5,366 nucleotides of DNA from Pseudomonadota bacterium (GTDB lineage Bacteria > Pseudomonadota > Alphaproteobacteria > Rhizobiales > Xanthobacteraceae): positions 1 to 5,366 of the forward strand of contig JAEWBL010000029.1 of NCBI GenBank assembly GCA_023391175.1, in the 5' to 3' direction. Shown here piece by piece: positions 1 to 5,366 of this stretch. Position 1 is the stretch's first letter. The number at the start of each line of letters is the position of its first letter. The position numbers were made by a program, and so were the translations under genes. Under the pieces are notes generated by a model. The model had not been told where the DNA came from, ran no database searches, and saw only the letters and a program-made list of their open reading frames with translations.

Positions 1-5
1 CCCGG

Positions 6-28
6 CCCTCTCCCGCAAGGGGAGAGGG
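6..28. repeat. REP-like palindromic repeat, copy 1
   Basis: A perfect palindrome with 9-bp arms, CCCTCTCCC (6-14) and GGGAGAGGG (20-28), around the loop GCAAG. Positions 1-30 match positions 4542-4571 at 29 of 30 bases, so this is a dispersed repeat and not a chance hairpin. It lies about 54 nt beyond the trpE stop codon on the transcribed strand. It could end or stabilise the ppiD-trpE transcript, but no T-run follows the stem in either direction, so it does not look like a standard intrinsic terminator. GC-rich intergenic hairpins of this sequence type are common in proteobacterial genomes; the role assigned here is inference. Confidence 0.85.
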
Positions 29-81
29 AGTCAGGGCTGCTCCCGCTTCACCATCGCTCGCGACGTGTCATCTCCATCCCC

Positions 82-1593
82 TCACTGCCCCTTCCCGGCG
101 CGGGCGGCGAAGCGGACGGCTTCCTCGCCGGCGCGGAACAGGGCCTTGGCCTTGTTCACGCACTCCTGGTGCTCGCTCTCGGGCACCGAGTCGTAGACGA
201 TGCCGGCGCCGGCCTGGACGAACATACGCCCGTCCTTCACCACCGCGGTGCGCAGCACGATGCAGGTATCCATCTCGCCATTGGCGCCGAAATAGCCGAT
301 GGCGCCGGCATAGATGCCGCGTTTGTCCTTTTCCAGCTCGTCGATGATCTCCATGGCCCGCACCTTCGGCGCGCCGGAGACCGTGCCGGCCGGAAAGCCC
401 GCCGCGAGCGCGTCCACCGCATCGAAGCGCCGGTCGATGGCGCCTTCCACGTTGGAAACGATGTGCATCACCTGGCTGTAGCGCTCGATGAAGAAACTGT
501 CCGTCACCTTCACCGTGCCGACGCGGGAGACGCGGCCGGCATCGTTGCGGCCGAGGTCGAGCAGCATCAGATGCTCGGCCCGCTCCTTGGGATCGGCGAG
601 CAGCTCGGCCGCCAGCGCCTCGTCCTCGGCGTGGGTGGCGCCGCGCTTGCGGGTGCCGGCGATGGGACGGATGGTGACCTTGCCGTCGCGCACCCGCACC
701 AGGATCTCCGGCGAGGAGCACACCACCGAGAAGCCGTCGAAGTTGAGATAGACGAGGAACGGCGCCGGGTTCACGCGCCGCAGCGCCCGGTAGAGAGCGA
801 AGGGCGGTAGGGTGAACGCGCTCTCGAAGCGCTGGGAGAGCACCACCTGGAAGATGTCGCCGGCGCGGATGTAGTCCTTTGCCTTCTCCACCATGGCGCA
901 GAACTCGTCCGCGCCGGTGTTGGAGACCTGCGAGACCTCACCGTGGAACGGCTCGGGCGCGGGGTGGGCGATGGCACGGTCGAGGTCCGCCACCACCTGG
1001 TCGAGCCGGGTGATCGCAGCCTCCCACGCGGCGCGGGGCGAGACGCCCTCCTTCGCGCGGACGGGGGTGACGGCGGTCAGTTCGTCCTTCACCGCGTCGA
1101 ACACCACCATCACGGTCGGGCGGATGAGCAGCGCCTCGGGCACGCCGATGGGATCGGGCTTGGCCGGGCCGAGCTTCTCCATCTGCCGCACCATGTCGTA
1201 GCCGAGATAGCCGAACACGCCGGCCGCCATGGGCGGAGCGCCCTCCGGCAGCTCGATCGCGGATTCCGCCAGCAGTGACCGCAGCGCGGTCAGCGGCGGC
1301 TCGGCGCAGGGCACGAAGGCGCCCTTGTCACGGTCCGGCGTGCGGTTGATCTCGGCGAGATCACCCGACGCGCGGAAGATGAGATCGGGCTTCATCCCGA
1401 TCATGGAATAGCGCCCGCGCGCCTGCCCGCCCTCGACGGATTCGAGCAGGAAGGCGTTGGGCTGGTCGCCGGCGAGCTTGAGGAAGGCCGAAACCGGCGT
1501 TTCCAGATCGGCGACGAGGGTGGTGGAAACCACCTGCGCCTCGCCCCTGAGATAGCGCGAGGCGAAGAGGTCGAAGTCGGTGGGAGCGTTCAC
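82..1593 (-). CDS. trpE: Anthranilate synthase component I
   Basis: Makes anthranilate from chorismate, the first committed step of tryptophan biosynthesis, in the cytoplasm with ammonia supplied by the TrpG glutaminase. The 503-residue product has the usual length and architecture. The N-terminal domain (about residues 25-165) contains LLES at 49-52, the motif that forms part of the tryptophan feedback site in studied enzymes, and YSMIG at 62-66. The chorismate-binding domain (about 228-487) contains SPEIL (294-298), PIAGTRKRG (310-318), HLMLLDLGRND (341-351), FPAGTVSGAPK (400-410), GIYAGAIGYFG (426-436) and QAGAGIV followed by ESEHQE (460-477), covering the Mg and chorismate-binding regions. 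No glutaminase domain is fused at the C-terminus, unlike the TrpE(G) fusions of some rhizobia, so a separate trpG is expected, perhaps further left. The start is GTG at 1593, 12 nt after ppiD, with a Shine-Dalgarno overlapping the ppiD stop. Component I of p-aminobenzoate synthase is the main alternative, but motifs and length favour TrpE. Confidence 0.96.
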   Translation of the reverse strand: MNAPTDFDLFASRYLRGEAQVVSTTLVADLETPVSAFLKLAGDQPNAFLLESVEGGQARGRYSMIGMKPDLIFRASGDLAEINRTPDRDKGAFVPCAEPPLTALRSLLAESAIELPEGAPPMAAGVFGYLGYDMVRQMEKLGPAKPDPIGVPEALLIRPTVMVVFDAVKDELTAVTPVRAKEGVSPRAAWEAAITRLDQVVADLDRAIAHPAPEPFHGEVSQVSNTGADEFCAMVEKAKDYIRAGDIFQVVLSQRFESAFTLPPFALYRALRRVNPAPFLVYLNFDGFSVVCSSPEILVRVRDGKVTIRPIAGTRKRGATHAEDEALAAELLADPKERAEHLMLLDLGRNDAGRVSRVGTVKVTDSFFIERYSQVMHIVSNVEGAIDRRFDAVDALAAGFPAGTVSGAPKVRAMEIIDELEKDKRGIYAGAIGYFGANGEMDTCIVLRTAVVKDGRMFVQAGAGIVYDSVPESEHQECVNKAKALFRAGEEAVRFAARAGKGQ

Positions 1594-1602
1594 GGGCGCC
1601 GG

Positions 1603-1608
1603 CCTTCA
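1603..1608 (-). promoter_or_regulatory. trpE ribosome binding site overlapping ppiD stop
   Basis: On the minus strand TGAAGG ends 9 nt before the trpE GTG. Its TGA is the ppiD stop codon. The overlap supports the GTG start at 1593 and suggests that ribosomes finishing ppiD help initiation on trpE (translational coupling is inferred). Confidence 0.65.
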
Positions 1609-3498
1609 GTTCGCCGGGTTGGTGCCGACCGCCTGGGCGAACAGGCGCTCGTTGATCTTCACGCCCAGCTCCTTCTGGATGGCCGCGAGATATTGCACCA
1701 GCACGTCGTTCTCCAGCTGGCGCGACAGCTCCTGGCTGACGCGGCTGGTGTCCGGCATCTGCTGCGGCACCTCGACCTTGGTCACCTGGAACACGATGCG
1801 GTCCGGCTCGGGCGTGGCCAGCGCGATGCCGAAGCCGCCGTCCTTCACGTCGAACACGGAGGTGACGCTTTCGGCGCTGAACGGGCCTTCGGCGCGGCCG
1901 CGATGCAGGCCCTCGGCGATCTGGAGCGGGATGTCGGCCTCGGCGGAGACCTGGGCGAGGGGCGTGCCGGCCTTGGCCCGGTCCAGCAGTTCCTTGGCCT
2001 TGGCTTCCACTGCTTTCTCCGTCTCCGCCTCGGTGTAGCGGGCGGTCACGGCGTCCTTCGCTTCCTCGAACGTGCGATCGCGGGCGGGGGTGATGGCGGC
2101 GGTCTCGTACCATACGAAGCCGCCGCCCTGGGGCAGTTGCACCGTGTCGGTCTCCACGCCCGGCTGGGCGGAGAAGGCGCCGGTGATCACGTCGGCCCCG
2201 CCGGGCACGTCCACGGCGGCACCGGCTGCGTCGTGACCGGAGCGGTCCACGTCGAAGCTCAGGACCTTGAGGCCCAGCTTCTGCGCGGTTTCCTGGAGGG
2301 TGGCGCCGGAGGCGCGCTCGTCCTCCACCTTGTCGTGCATGTCGAGGATGATGCGCTTCGCCTTGTCCAGCTGCAGCTCGGCGACGATCTGCGGCTTCAC
2401 CAGATCGAACGGCTGGTAGGCGCCGGGCACGATCTTGGTGACATGCACCAGCGCCGTGCCGAAGCGCCCGTCCACGGGGCCGCTCACCGCGCCATCCGCC
2501 AGCGAGAAAGCCGCCTCGGCGATCTTGGGATCGAGGATGGCCGACTTGGCGACGAGGCCGAGGTCGGTGTCCTTGGGCGTCAGGCCGCGCGCCGTGGCGA
2601 TGTCGGCGAAGGTCGCGCCGGCCTTGATCCTCTCCTCCGCGGCCGCCGCATCGGCGGCGTTGGTGAAGACGATCTGCTGCACTTCGCGCGTCTCCGGCTT
2701 GCCGAAGCGGGCGATGGTGCGATCGTACTCGGCCTTGGCGTCCTCGTCGGTCACGGTGATTCCGGCGGACAGCGTGGCCGGGGTGAGCGCCAGCACGCTG
2801 ATCTTGCGGTACTCCGGCGCCCGGAACGCCAGCTTGTGCGCATCGAAATAGGCGCGCAGCGCATCCTCGGTCGGCGCGGGCAGGGTTCCGGCGGCGGTGG
2901 GCGTCACGCGGATGTAGGAGGCGGTGCGGGTCTCGCCCTCGAAGCGGTTGACCGCCTCCAGCAGCACCTGCGGAACCGAAACGCCGGCGCCGAGCGCCTG
3001 CAGGAGCTGGTCACGCACCTGACGCTGCTTCTCGCTGGCGACGAAGCGCTGCTCCGTCAGGCCGTTGGAGCGCAGGATCTGCTGGAAATAGCCGGGGTCG
3101 AACGCCTTGGCGCCGGGAGCGCGGAAATTGGGATTGTCGGCGATCTCGCGCGCGATCTGCGCGTCGGACACGGCGAGCGAGAGGCGGGCGGCCTCGGCGT
3201 CGAGGGTCGCGTCGGCGATCATCTGGTTCAGCACCTGCCGGTCCAGCCCGAAGGCGTGCGCCTGTTCGGGCGTGATGGCGCGGCCGGCCTGCCGGCTGAT
3301 CCGCTGGAGCTGGTCGAGATACTGCTGGCGGAAGACCTGCGCCGAAATCTCGGTGCCGCCGACGCTCGCGACAGATGACGCGCCCATGCCGCGGAACACG
3401 TCGGCGATGCCCCAGACCACGAAGCTGAGGGTGAGCACGACGAGGAAAATCTTGGCGATCCAGCCGGAGGCGCCCTTGCGGAGTGTCTGAAGGACCAT
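1606..3498 (-). CDS. ppiD: Periplasmic peptidyl-prolyl cis-trans isomerase D (SurA/PpiD-type foldase)
   Basis: A membrane-anchored periplasmic chaperone that helps proteins fold as they leave the Sec translocon. The 630-residue product is of typical PpiD length. It starts with a short basic segment (MVLQTLRKGASGWIAK) and one hydrophobic helix at about residues 16-32, consistent with an N-in, C-out inner-membrane anchor and not a cleaved signal. A SurA-N-like chaperone region follows (about 40-170), with FRQQYLDQLQ near 56-65 and FGLDRQVLNQMI near 83-94. A parvulin-type PPIC domain lies at about 268-357 (REVQQIVF, ATFADIA, DLGLV, FSLADGAVSGPV, GTALVHVTKI). The rest is a charged, helix-prone C-terminal region. 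The whole protein lacks cysteine. The catalytic residues of active parvulins are not obviously conserved, so it may act more as chaperone than isomerase. The ATG at 3498 has only a weak Shine-Dalgarno but gives the family's expected N-terminus. It is first in a two-gene unit with trpE and has a sigma70-like promoter upstream. Confidence 0.93.
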   Translation of the reverse strand: MVLQTLRKGASGWIAKIFLVVLTLSFVVWGIADVFRGMGASSVASVGGTEISAQVFRQQYLDQLQRISRQAGRAITPEQAHAFGLDRQVLNQMIADATLDAEAARLSLAVSDAQIAREIADNPNFRAPGAKAFDPGYFQQILRSNGLTEQRFVASEKQRQVRDQLLQALGAGVSVPQVLLEAVNRFEGETRTASYIRVTPTAAGTLPAPTEDALRAYFDAHKLAFRAPEYRKISVLALTPATLSAGITVTDEDAKAEYDRTIARFGKPETREVQQIVFTNAADAAAAEERIKAGATFADIATARGLTPKDTDLGLVAKSAILDPKIAEAAFSLADGAVSGPVDGRFGTALVHVTKIVPGAYQPFDLVKPQIVAELQLDKAKRIILDMHDKVEDERASGATLQETAQKLGLKVLSFDVDRSGHDAAGAAVDVPGGADVITGAFSAQPGVETDTVQLPQGGGFVWYETAAITPARDRTFEEAKDAVTARYTEAETEKAVEAKAKELLDRAKAGTPLAQVSAEADIPLQIAEGLHRGRAEGPFSAESVTSVFDVKDGGFGIALATPEPDRIVFQVTKVEVPQQMPDTSRVSQELSRQLENDVLVQYLAAIQKELGVKINERLFAQAVGTNPAN

Positions 3499-3546
3499 CG
3501 CTCATTCGTTCAAAGAGCGCCGGAGGCCCCGGCGCGGAAGCGGCGC

Positions 3547-3575
3547 ATCATAGGGAGGGGGAGGGGGCCTCGCAA
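3547..3575 (-). promoter_or_regulatory. Putative sigma70-type promoter for ppiD-trpE
   Basis: On the minus strand, TTGCGA (3575-3570) is followed after exactly 17 nt by TATGAT (3552-3547). The -10 hexamer matches the consensus at 5 of 6 bases and the -35 at 4 of 6. Transcription would start near 3540, giving a leader of about 41 nt before the ppiD ATG. The 17-nt spacer is almost all C and T on this strand. The leader is too short and has no run of Trp codons, so no classical Trp attenuator is visible. The AT-rich -10 stands out in very GC-rich DNA. The promoter is inferred from sequence only. Confidence 0.55.
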
Positions 3576-3661
3576 CGGCGCATGGTCGCACCCCTTTCCA
3601 GCGGGCGCGCGGCTCTGGTAGGTGAGGCCCCTACGTGAGCCTTGCCGCTGCTGCAAAACCC

Positions 3662-3668
3662 GGAGGAA
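3662..3668 (+). promoter_or_regulatory. tpiA ribosome binding site
   Basis: GGAGGAA, with GGAGG ending 7 nt before the ATG at 3674, is a near-perfect Shine-Dalgarno. It settles the start at 3674 against the in-frame upstream GTG at 3635, which would add 13 residues ([16 protein letters not shown]) not expected in the family. Confidence 0.85.
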
Positions 3669-3673
3669 CCGCC

Positions 3674-4423
3674 ATGACGGCCGAACGCCGCCCCCTGATC
3701 GCAGGCAATTGGAAGATGAACGGCCTGCGGGCGGCCAAATCCGAGTTGCGGGCCGTGGCGGCGGGCCTTGCCGGCCTTTCGGCGGAAACCATGATCTGCC
3801 CGCCCTTCACGCTCATCGGCGCCTTCGCCGCCGACGTCGCGGGCACCCAGCTGATGATCGGCGGTCAGGACTGCCATCCGGCCGAGAGCGGCGCCCACAC
3901 CGGCGACATCTCCGCCGAGATGCTGCGCGACGCCGGGGCGGTGGCGGTGATTCTCGGCCATTCCGAGCGCCGCATCGACCATCAGGAGGGCGATGCCATC
4001 ATCAAGGCCAAGGTGAAGGCGGCGTGGCGCGCGGGGCTGCTGCCCGTGGTCTGCGTGGGCGAGACGCTGGTGGAGCGCGATGCAGGCGAGGCCTCCGCGG
4101 TGGTGACGCGGCAGGTGCGCCAGTCCGTGCCGGACGGCGCGACGGCGGCCAACCTCGTCATCGCCTATGAGCCCATCTGGGCCATCGGCACCGGCCGCAC
4201 CCCCACCACCGACGACGTGGCCGAGGTTCACGGCGCCATCCGCCACATCCTCGCCGAGCGCTTCGGCGCCGAGGCGAACGGCATCCGCATCCTCTATGGC
4301 GGCTCGGTGAAGCCGGACAATGCCGCCGCCCTCCTCGCCGTCTCCAACGTCGATGGCGCGCTGGTGGGTGGGGCGAGCCTGAAGGCTGCGGACTTCCTCG
4401 CGATTGCGCGGGCGGCTGGCTGA
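3674..4423 (+). CDS. tpiA: Triosephosphate isomerase
   Basis: Interconverts dihydroxyacetone phosphate and glyceraldehyde 3-phosphate in glycolysis, gluconeogenesis and the Calvin cycle; a cytoplasmic dimer. The product is 249 residues, the standard length for this TIM barrel. All key sites are present: GNWKMN (11-16) with the active-site Asn12 and Lys14, the dimer-interface loop 3 ([16 protein letters not shown], about 65-80), ILGHSERR (93-100) with the electrophile His96, [11 protein letters not shown] (164-174) with the catalytic base Glu166 and the flexible loop 6, and the phosphate-binding YGGSV (208-212) and GALVGGASL (228-236). The gene is divergent from ppiD. I see no convincing -35/-10 pair in the 120 nt upstream, so its promoter is unassigned. 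In many alphaproteobacteria secG follows tpiA; here the next 334 nt are non-coding and repeat-bearing, so tpiA looks monocistronic. Confidence 0.98.
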   Translation: MTAERRPLIAGNWKMNGLRAAKSELRAVAAGLAGLSAETMICPPFTLIGAFAADVAGTQLMIGGQDCHPAESGAHTGDISAEMLRDAGAVAVILGHSERRIDHQEGDAIIKAKVKAAWRAGLLPVVCVGETLVERDAGEASAVVTRQVRQSVPDGATAANLVIAYEPIWAIGTGRTPTTDDVAEVHGAIRHILAERFGAEANGIRILYGGSVKPDNAAALLAVSNVDGALVGGASLKAADFLAIARAAG

Positions 4424-4447
4424 GGAAAGGCGTAGGGCGCTTTGTTC

Positions 4448-4470
4448 CCCTCTCCCCTTGCGGGAGAGGG
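4448..4470. repeat. REP-like palindromic repeat, copy 2 (inverted)
   Basis: Arms CCCTCTCCC (4448-4456) and GGGAGAGGG (4462-4470) around the loop CTTGC, which is the reverse complement of the loop in copies 1 and 3; this copy is therefore in the opposite orientation. It begins 24 nt after the tpiA stop. It could protect or end the tpiA mRNA, but no T-tract follows it. Confidence 0.85.
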
Positions 4471-4474
4471 TGGA

Positions 4475-4490
4475 TCGCGGCTTGCCGCGA
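4475..4490. repeat. Small hairpin inside the REP pair
   Basis: A perfect 6-bp inverted repeat, TCGCGG (4475-4480) and CCGCGA (4485-4490), with a CTTG tetraloop, lying 4 nt after copy 2. Together with copy 2 it makes a double-hairpin module, followed by GGGCGAGGGG (4494-4503). Confidence 0.6.
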
Positions 4491-4546
4491 GACGGGCGAG
4501 GGGGCGGGTGCCACTGGGCTCTGCGGAGGCATACCCCTCACCCCAG

Positions 4547-4569
4547 CCCTCTCCCGCAAGGGGAGAGGG
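4547..4569. repeat. REP-like palindromic repeat, copy 3
   Basis: The same 23-nt palindrome as copy 1 in the same orientation, loop GCAAG at 4556-4560. Similarity to copy 1 extends outside the palindrome (4542-4571 against 1-30, one mismatch at 4545). With copy 2 it forms a head-to-head inverted pair about 76 nt apart, the arrangement seen in BIME-type mosaics. Confidence 0.85.
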
Positions 4570-4746
4570 AGCGCGGCCGCACCCCGTCCTACCAGCCGTG
4601 CTCTTTGACGGTCGCTTCTCCTTTTTCACCAGGAGAAGATTCAACCGCGACCAGCCGCCATCCCCGCCCCCACTGGCCAAAACGGGGGCCAAGCCCCTAT
4701 ATGCGCCGAGCGGACGGGCCTCTGGGACCGGCCGTCGCCCTGCTTT

Positions 4747-4751
4747 GGAGG
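4747..4751 (+). promoter_or_regulatory. sdhE ribosome binding site
   Basis: GGAGG ends 6 nt before the ATG at 4758. It favours this start over the in-frame ATG at 4701, which has no purine-rich motif at a suitable distance. Confidence 0.8.
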
Positions 4752-4757
4752 TCCCTC

Positions 4758-5054
4758 ATGTCCGGCATCATCAGGTCCAGCGACGGGCTCGACGAGCGGC
4801 GCCGCCGCATCCTGTTCCGGGCGCGCCATCGCGGGATGCGCGAGATGGACCTCATCCTCGGCGGTTTCGCCGATGCCGAGATCGCCGCGCTCTCGGACGC
4901 GGAACTCGCCGATTTCGAGGAACTGCTGGAGCCCGAGGACCAGAAGGTCTTCTCCTGGGTCAGCGGCACCGAAGCGATCCCGCCGGAGTTCGATACCGAG
5001 CTGTTCCGCAAGATCTGCGCGTTCCATTTCTCGGGCCGCGGCCTGCCGAGCTGA
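4758..5054 (+). CDS. sdhE: FAD assembly factor SdhE (succinate dehydrogenase assembly factor 2 family, DUF339)
   Basis: A small cytoplasmic protein that assists covalent attachment of FAD to the SdhA subunit of succinate dehydrogenase (complex II), and in some bacteria to fumarate reductase. The 98-residue product has the family's compact five-helix character and length. The hallmark RGMxE motif is RGMRE at residues 25-29, preceded by an arginine-rich stretch (RRRRILFRARH, 14-24). Further family-like features are LILGGF (32-37), an acidic segment with LSDAELADFEELLEPED (45-61), and a FSWVSG element (65-70) near the usual D-Q-E-L-x-x-W position. The start at 4758 is chosen for its Shine-Dalgarno; the ATG at 4701 would add 19 residues (MRRADGPLGPAV and onward). 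It sits 47 nt before mfd on the same strand, a neighbourhood common in alphaproteobacteria, and is probably co-transcribed with it. Confidence 0.93.
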   Translation: MSGIIRSSDGLDERRRRILFRARHRGMREMDLILGGFADAEIAALSDAELADFEELLEPEDQKVFSWVSGTEAIPPEFDTELFRKICAFHFSGRGLPS

Positions 5055-5071
5055 TCTTGCCGGGCTGATCT
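5044..5071 (+). repeat. 14-bp tandem duplication across the sdhE stop
   Basis: TGCCGAGCTGATCT (5044-5057) is followed at once by TGCCGGGCTGATCT (5058-5071), identical at 13 of 14 bases. The first unit contains the sdhE TGA (5052-5054); the second carries another TGA in a different frame. It looks like a recent slippage duplication. Confidence 0.75.
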
Positions 5072-5089
5072 CCCCGCCCGCGTCCTTCC

Positions 5090-5093
5090 GGAG
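5090..5093 (+). promoter_or_regulatory. mfd ribosome binding site
   Basis: GGAG followed by 8 nt and then TTG at 5102. It is the best Shine-Dalgarno in the short sdhE-mfd gap and supports a TTG start. Confidence 0.55.
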
Positions 5094-5101
5094 TTCGTGT
5101 C

Positions 5102-5366
5102 TTGAAGCGTCCCCAGCCCATCGCCGACGTGCTGGCCGAAGGCCGGCCGCTGACCCTCTCGCGCGTCGCCGACGGCATGGAGGGCATGGTGGTCGCGGAC
5201 CTCGCGCGCTCCCTTGCCGCGCAGAAGAACGCGCCGTGGCCGAGCCTGACGGTGGTCTGCCGCGACGGCCAGCGCATGGCGGCTCTGGAGCGGGGCCTTG
5301 CCTTCTTTGCCCCCGAGCTGGAGGTGATCTCCTTTCCCTCGTGGGACTGCCTGCCCTACGACCGCG
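5102..5366 (+). CDS. mfd: Transcription-repair coupling factor Mfd, N-terminal fragment
   Basis: Mfd removes RNA polymerase stalled at DNA damage and recruits UvrA to start nucleotide excision repair. Only the first 88 codons are present; the frame is open to the window edge. The visible part belongs to the UvrB-like N-terminal domain: VADLARSLAAQ (31-41), LTVVCRDGQRMAALERGLAFF (49-69) and, most telling, FPSWDCLPYDR (78-88), which matches the conserved FPxWDxLPYD signature at the start of Mfd and UvrB domain 1a. The start is taken as TTG at 5102 because it lies 8 nt after GGAG and gives a normal N-terminus; the first in-frame ATG (codon 26) would remove expected sequence. The GTG at 5097 is out of frame and stops at once. 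The neighbouring sdhE fits the usual alphaproteobacterial order. UvrB itself is a less likely alternative because its N-terminus carries a Walker A motif early, which is absent here. Confidence 0.9.
   Translation, partial: MKRPQPIADVLAEGRPLTLSRVADGMEGMVVADLARSLAAQKNAPWPSLTVVCRDGQRMAALERGLAFFAPELEVISFPSWDCLPYDR

Larger units (their letters stand above)
4424..4757. other. Intergenic region tpiA-sdhE with repeats
   Basis: A 334-nt stretch without a credible gene. The first half (4447-4571) is filled by an inverted pair of REP-like palindromes. The second half (4572-4757) is plainer. It contains TTGACG near 4605 with no matching -10, and TATATG at 4698-4703, a possible -10 for sdhE lacking a clear -35 (the best at 18 nt is TGGCCA). 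Open frames through the first half translate to PSPLAGEG- and PSPARGEG-like peptides, the usual false translations of this repeat type. Confidence 0.7.

Noticed and set aside
169..810. Open plus-strand frame opposite trpE
   Set aside because: Translation is rich in H, R, D and G, as expected for the complement of a GC-rich gene; the minus-strand product carries all TrpE motifs.
1693..3378. A 561-codon open frame on the plus strand, opposite ppiD
   Set aside because: It is an antisense shadow produced by high GC and codon bias. Its translation is low-complexity (rich in G, A, L, R, H) with no recognisable domain, whereas the minus strand encodes a clear PpiD.
3618..3634. GTAGG...CCTAC inverted repeat upstream of tpiA, considered as an operator
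   Set aside because: Only 5-bp arms, expected by chance, with no promoter hexamers beside it.
3635..3673. In-frame GTG upstream extension of tpiA
   Set aside because: The Shine-Dalgarno at 3662-3668 lies inside the extension and points to ATG 3674, and the family begins close to the GNWKMN motif.
3548..4246. 232-codon minus-strand frame opposite tpiA
   Set aside because: Shadow of tpiA; it also runs over the ppiD promoter region and has no recognisable domain.
4426..4444. Weak hairpin just after the tpiA stop, followed by TTTG
   Set aside because: Six base pairs with a bulge and no real T-run; not strong enough to call a terminator.
4605..4630. TTGACG considered as a -35 box for sdhE
   Set aside because: No acceptable -10 lies 15-19 nt downstream.
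4442..5068. 208-codon plus-strand frame through the repeats and over sdhE
   Set aside because: It begins with PSPLAGEG- and PSPARGEG-like peptides typical of translated REP elements and then overlaps sdhE in another frame.

Overview
The window is GC-rich chromosomal DNA from a proteobacterium, most likely an alphaproteobacterium of the Rhizobiales. A Xanthobacteraceae-like host (Xanthobacter, Azorhizobium or Starkeya type) is my best guess from protein character and gene neighbourhood; no search could be run. The content is core metabolism and housekeeping. I see no transposase, integrase, phage gene, CRISPR array, tRNA or rRNA.

Layout, left to right. Positions 1-81 are the 3' flank of trpE and carry one copy of a short palindromic (REP-like) repeat. 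Positions 82-3498 hold a minus-strand pair, ppiD (periplasmic peptidyl-prolyl isomerase/foldase) followed 12 nt later by trpE (anthranilate synthase component I). The trpE Shine-Dalgarno overlaps the ppiD stop codon, so the two are almost certainly co-transcribed. Positions 3499-3673 are a divergent intergenic region with a good sigma70-type promoter facing ppiD. Positions 3674-4423 are tpiA (triosephosphate isomerase) on the plus strand. Positions 4424-4757 are a 334-nt non-coding gap containing two further REP-like copies in opposite orientation, with a small hairpin between them. Positions 4758-5054 are sdhE (flavinylation/assembly factor for succinate dehydrogenase). Positions 5102-5366 are the first 88 codons of mfd (transcription-repair coupling factor), starting at TTG and cut by the window edge.

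The genes do not form one pathway. trpE commits chorismate to tryptophan, tpiA serves glycolysis, gluconeogenesis and the Calvin cycle, sdhE serves the TCA cycle and respiration, ppiD serves envelope protein folding, and mfd serves DNA repair. The points worth a second look are small in scale: the inverted REP pair and its alternative foldings, the ppiD-trpE coupling with no visible Trp leader peptide, a 14-bp tandem duplication across the sdhE stop codon, and two start-site questions. I found no evidence of a novel multi-gene system here.
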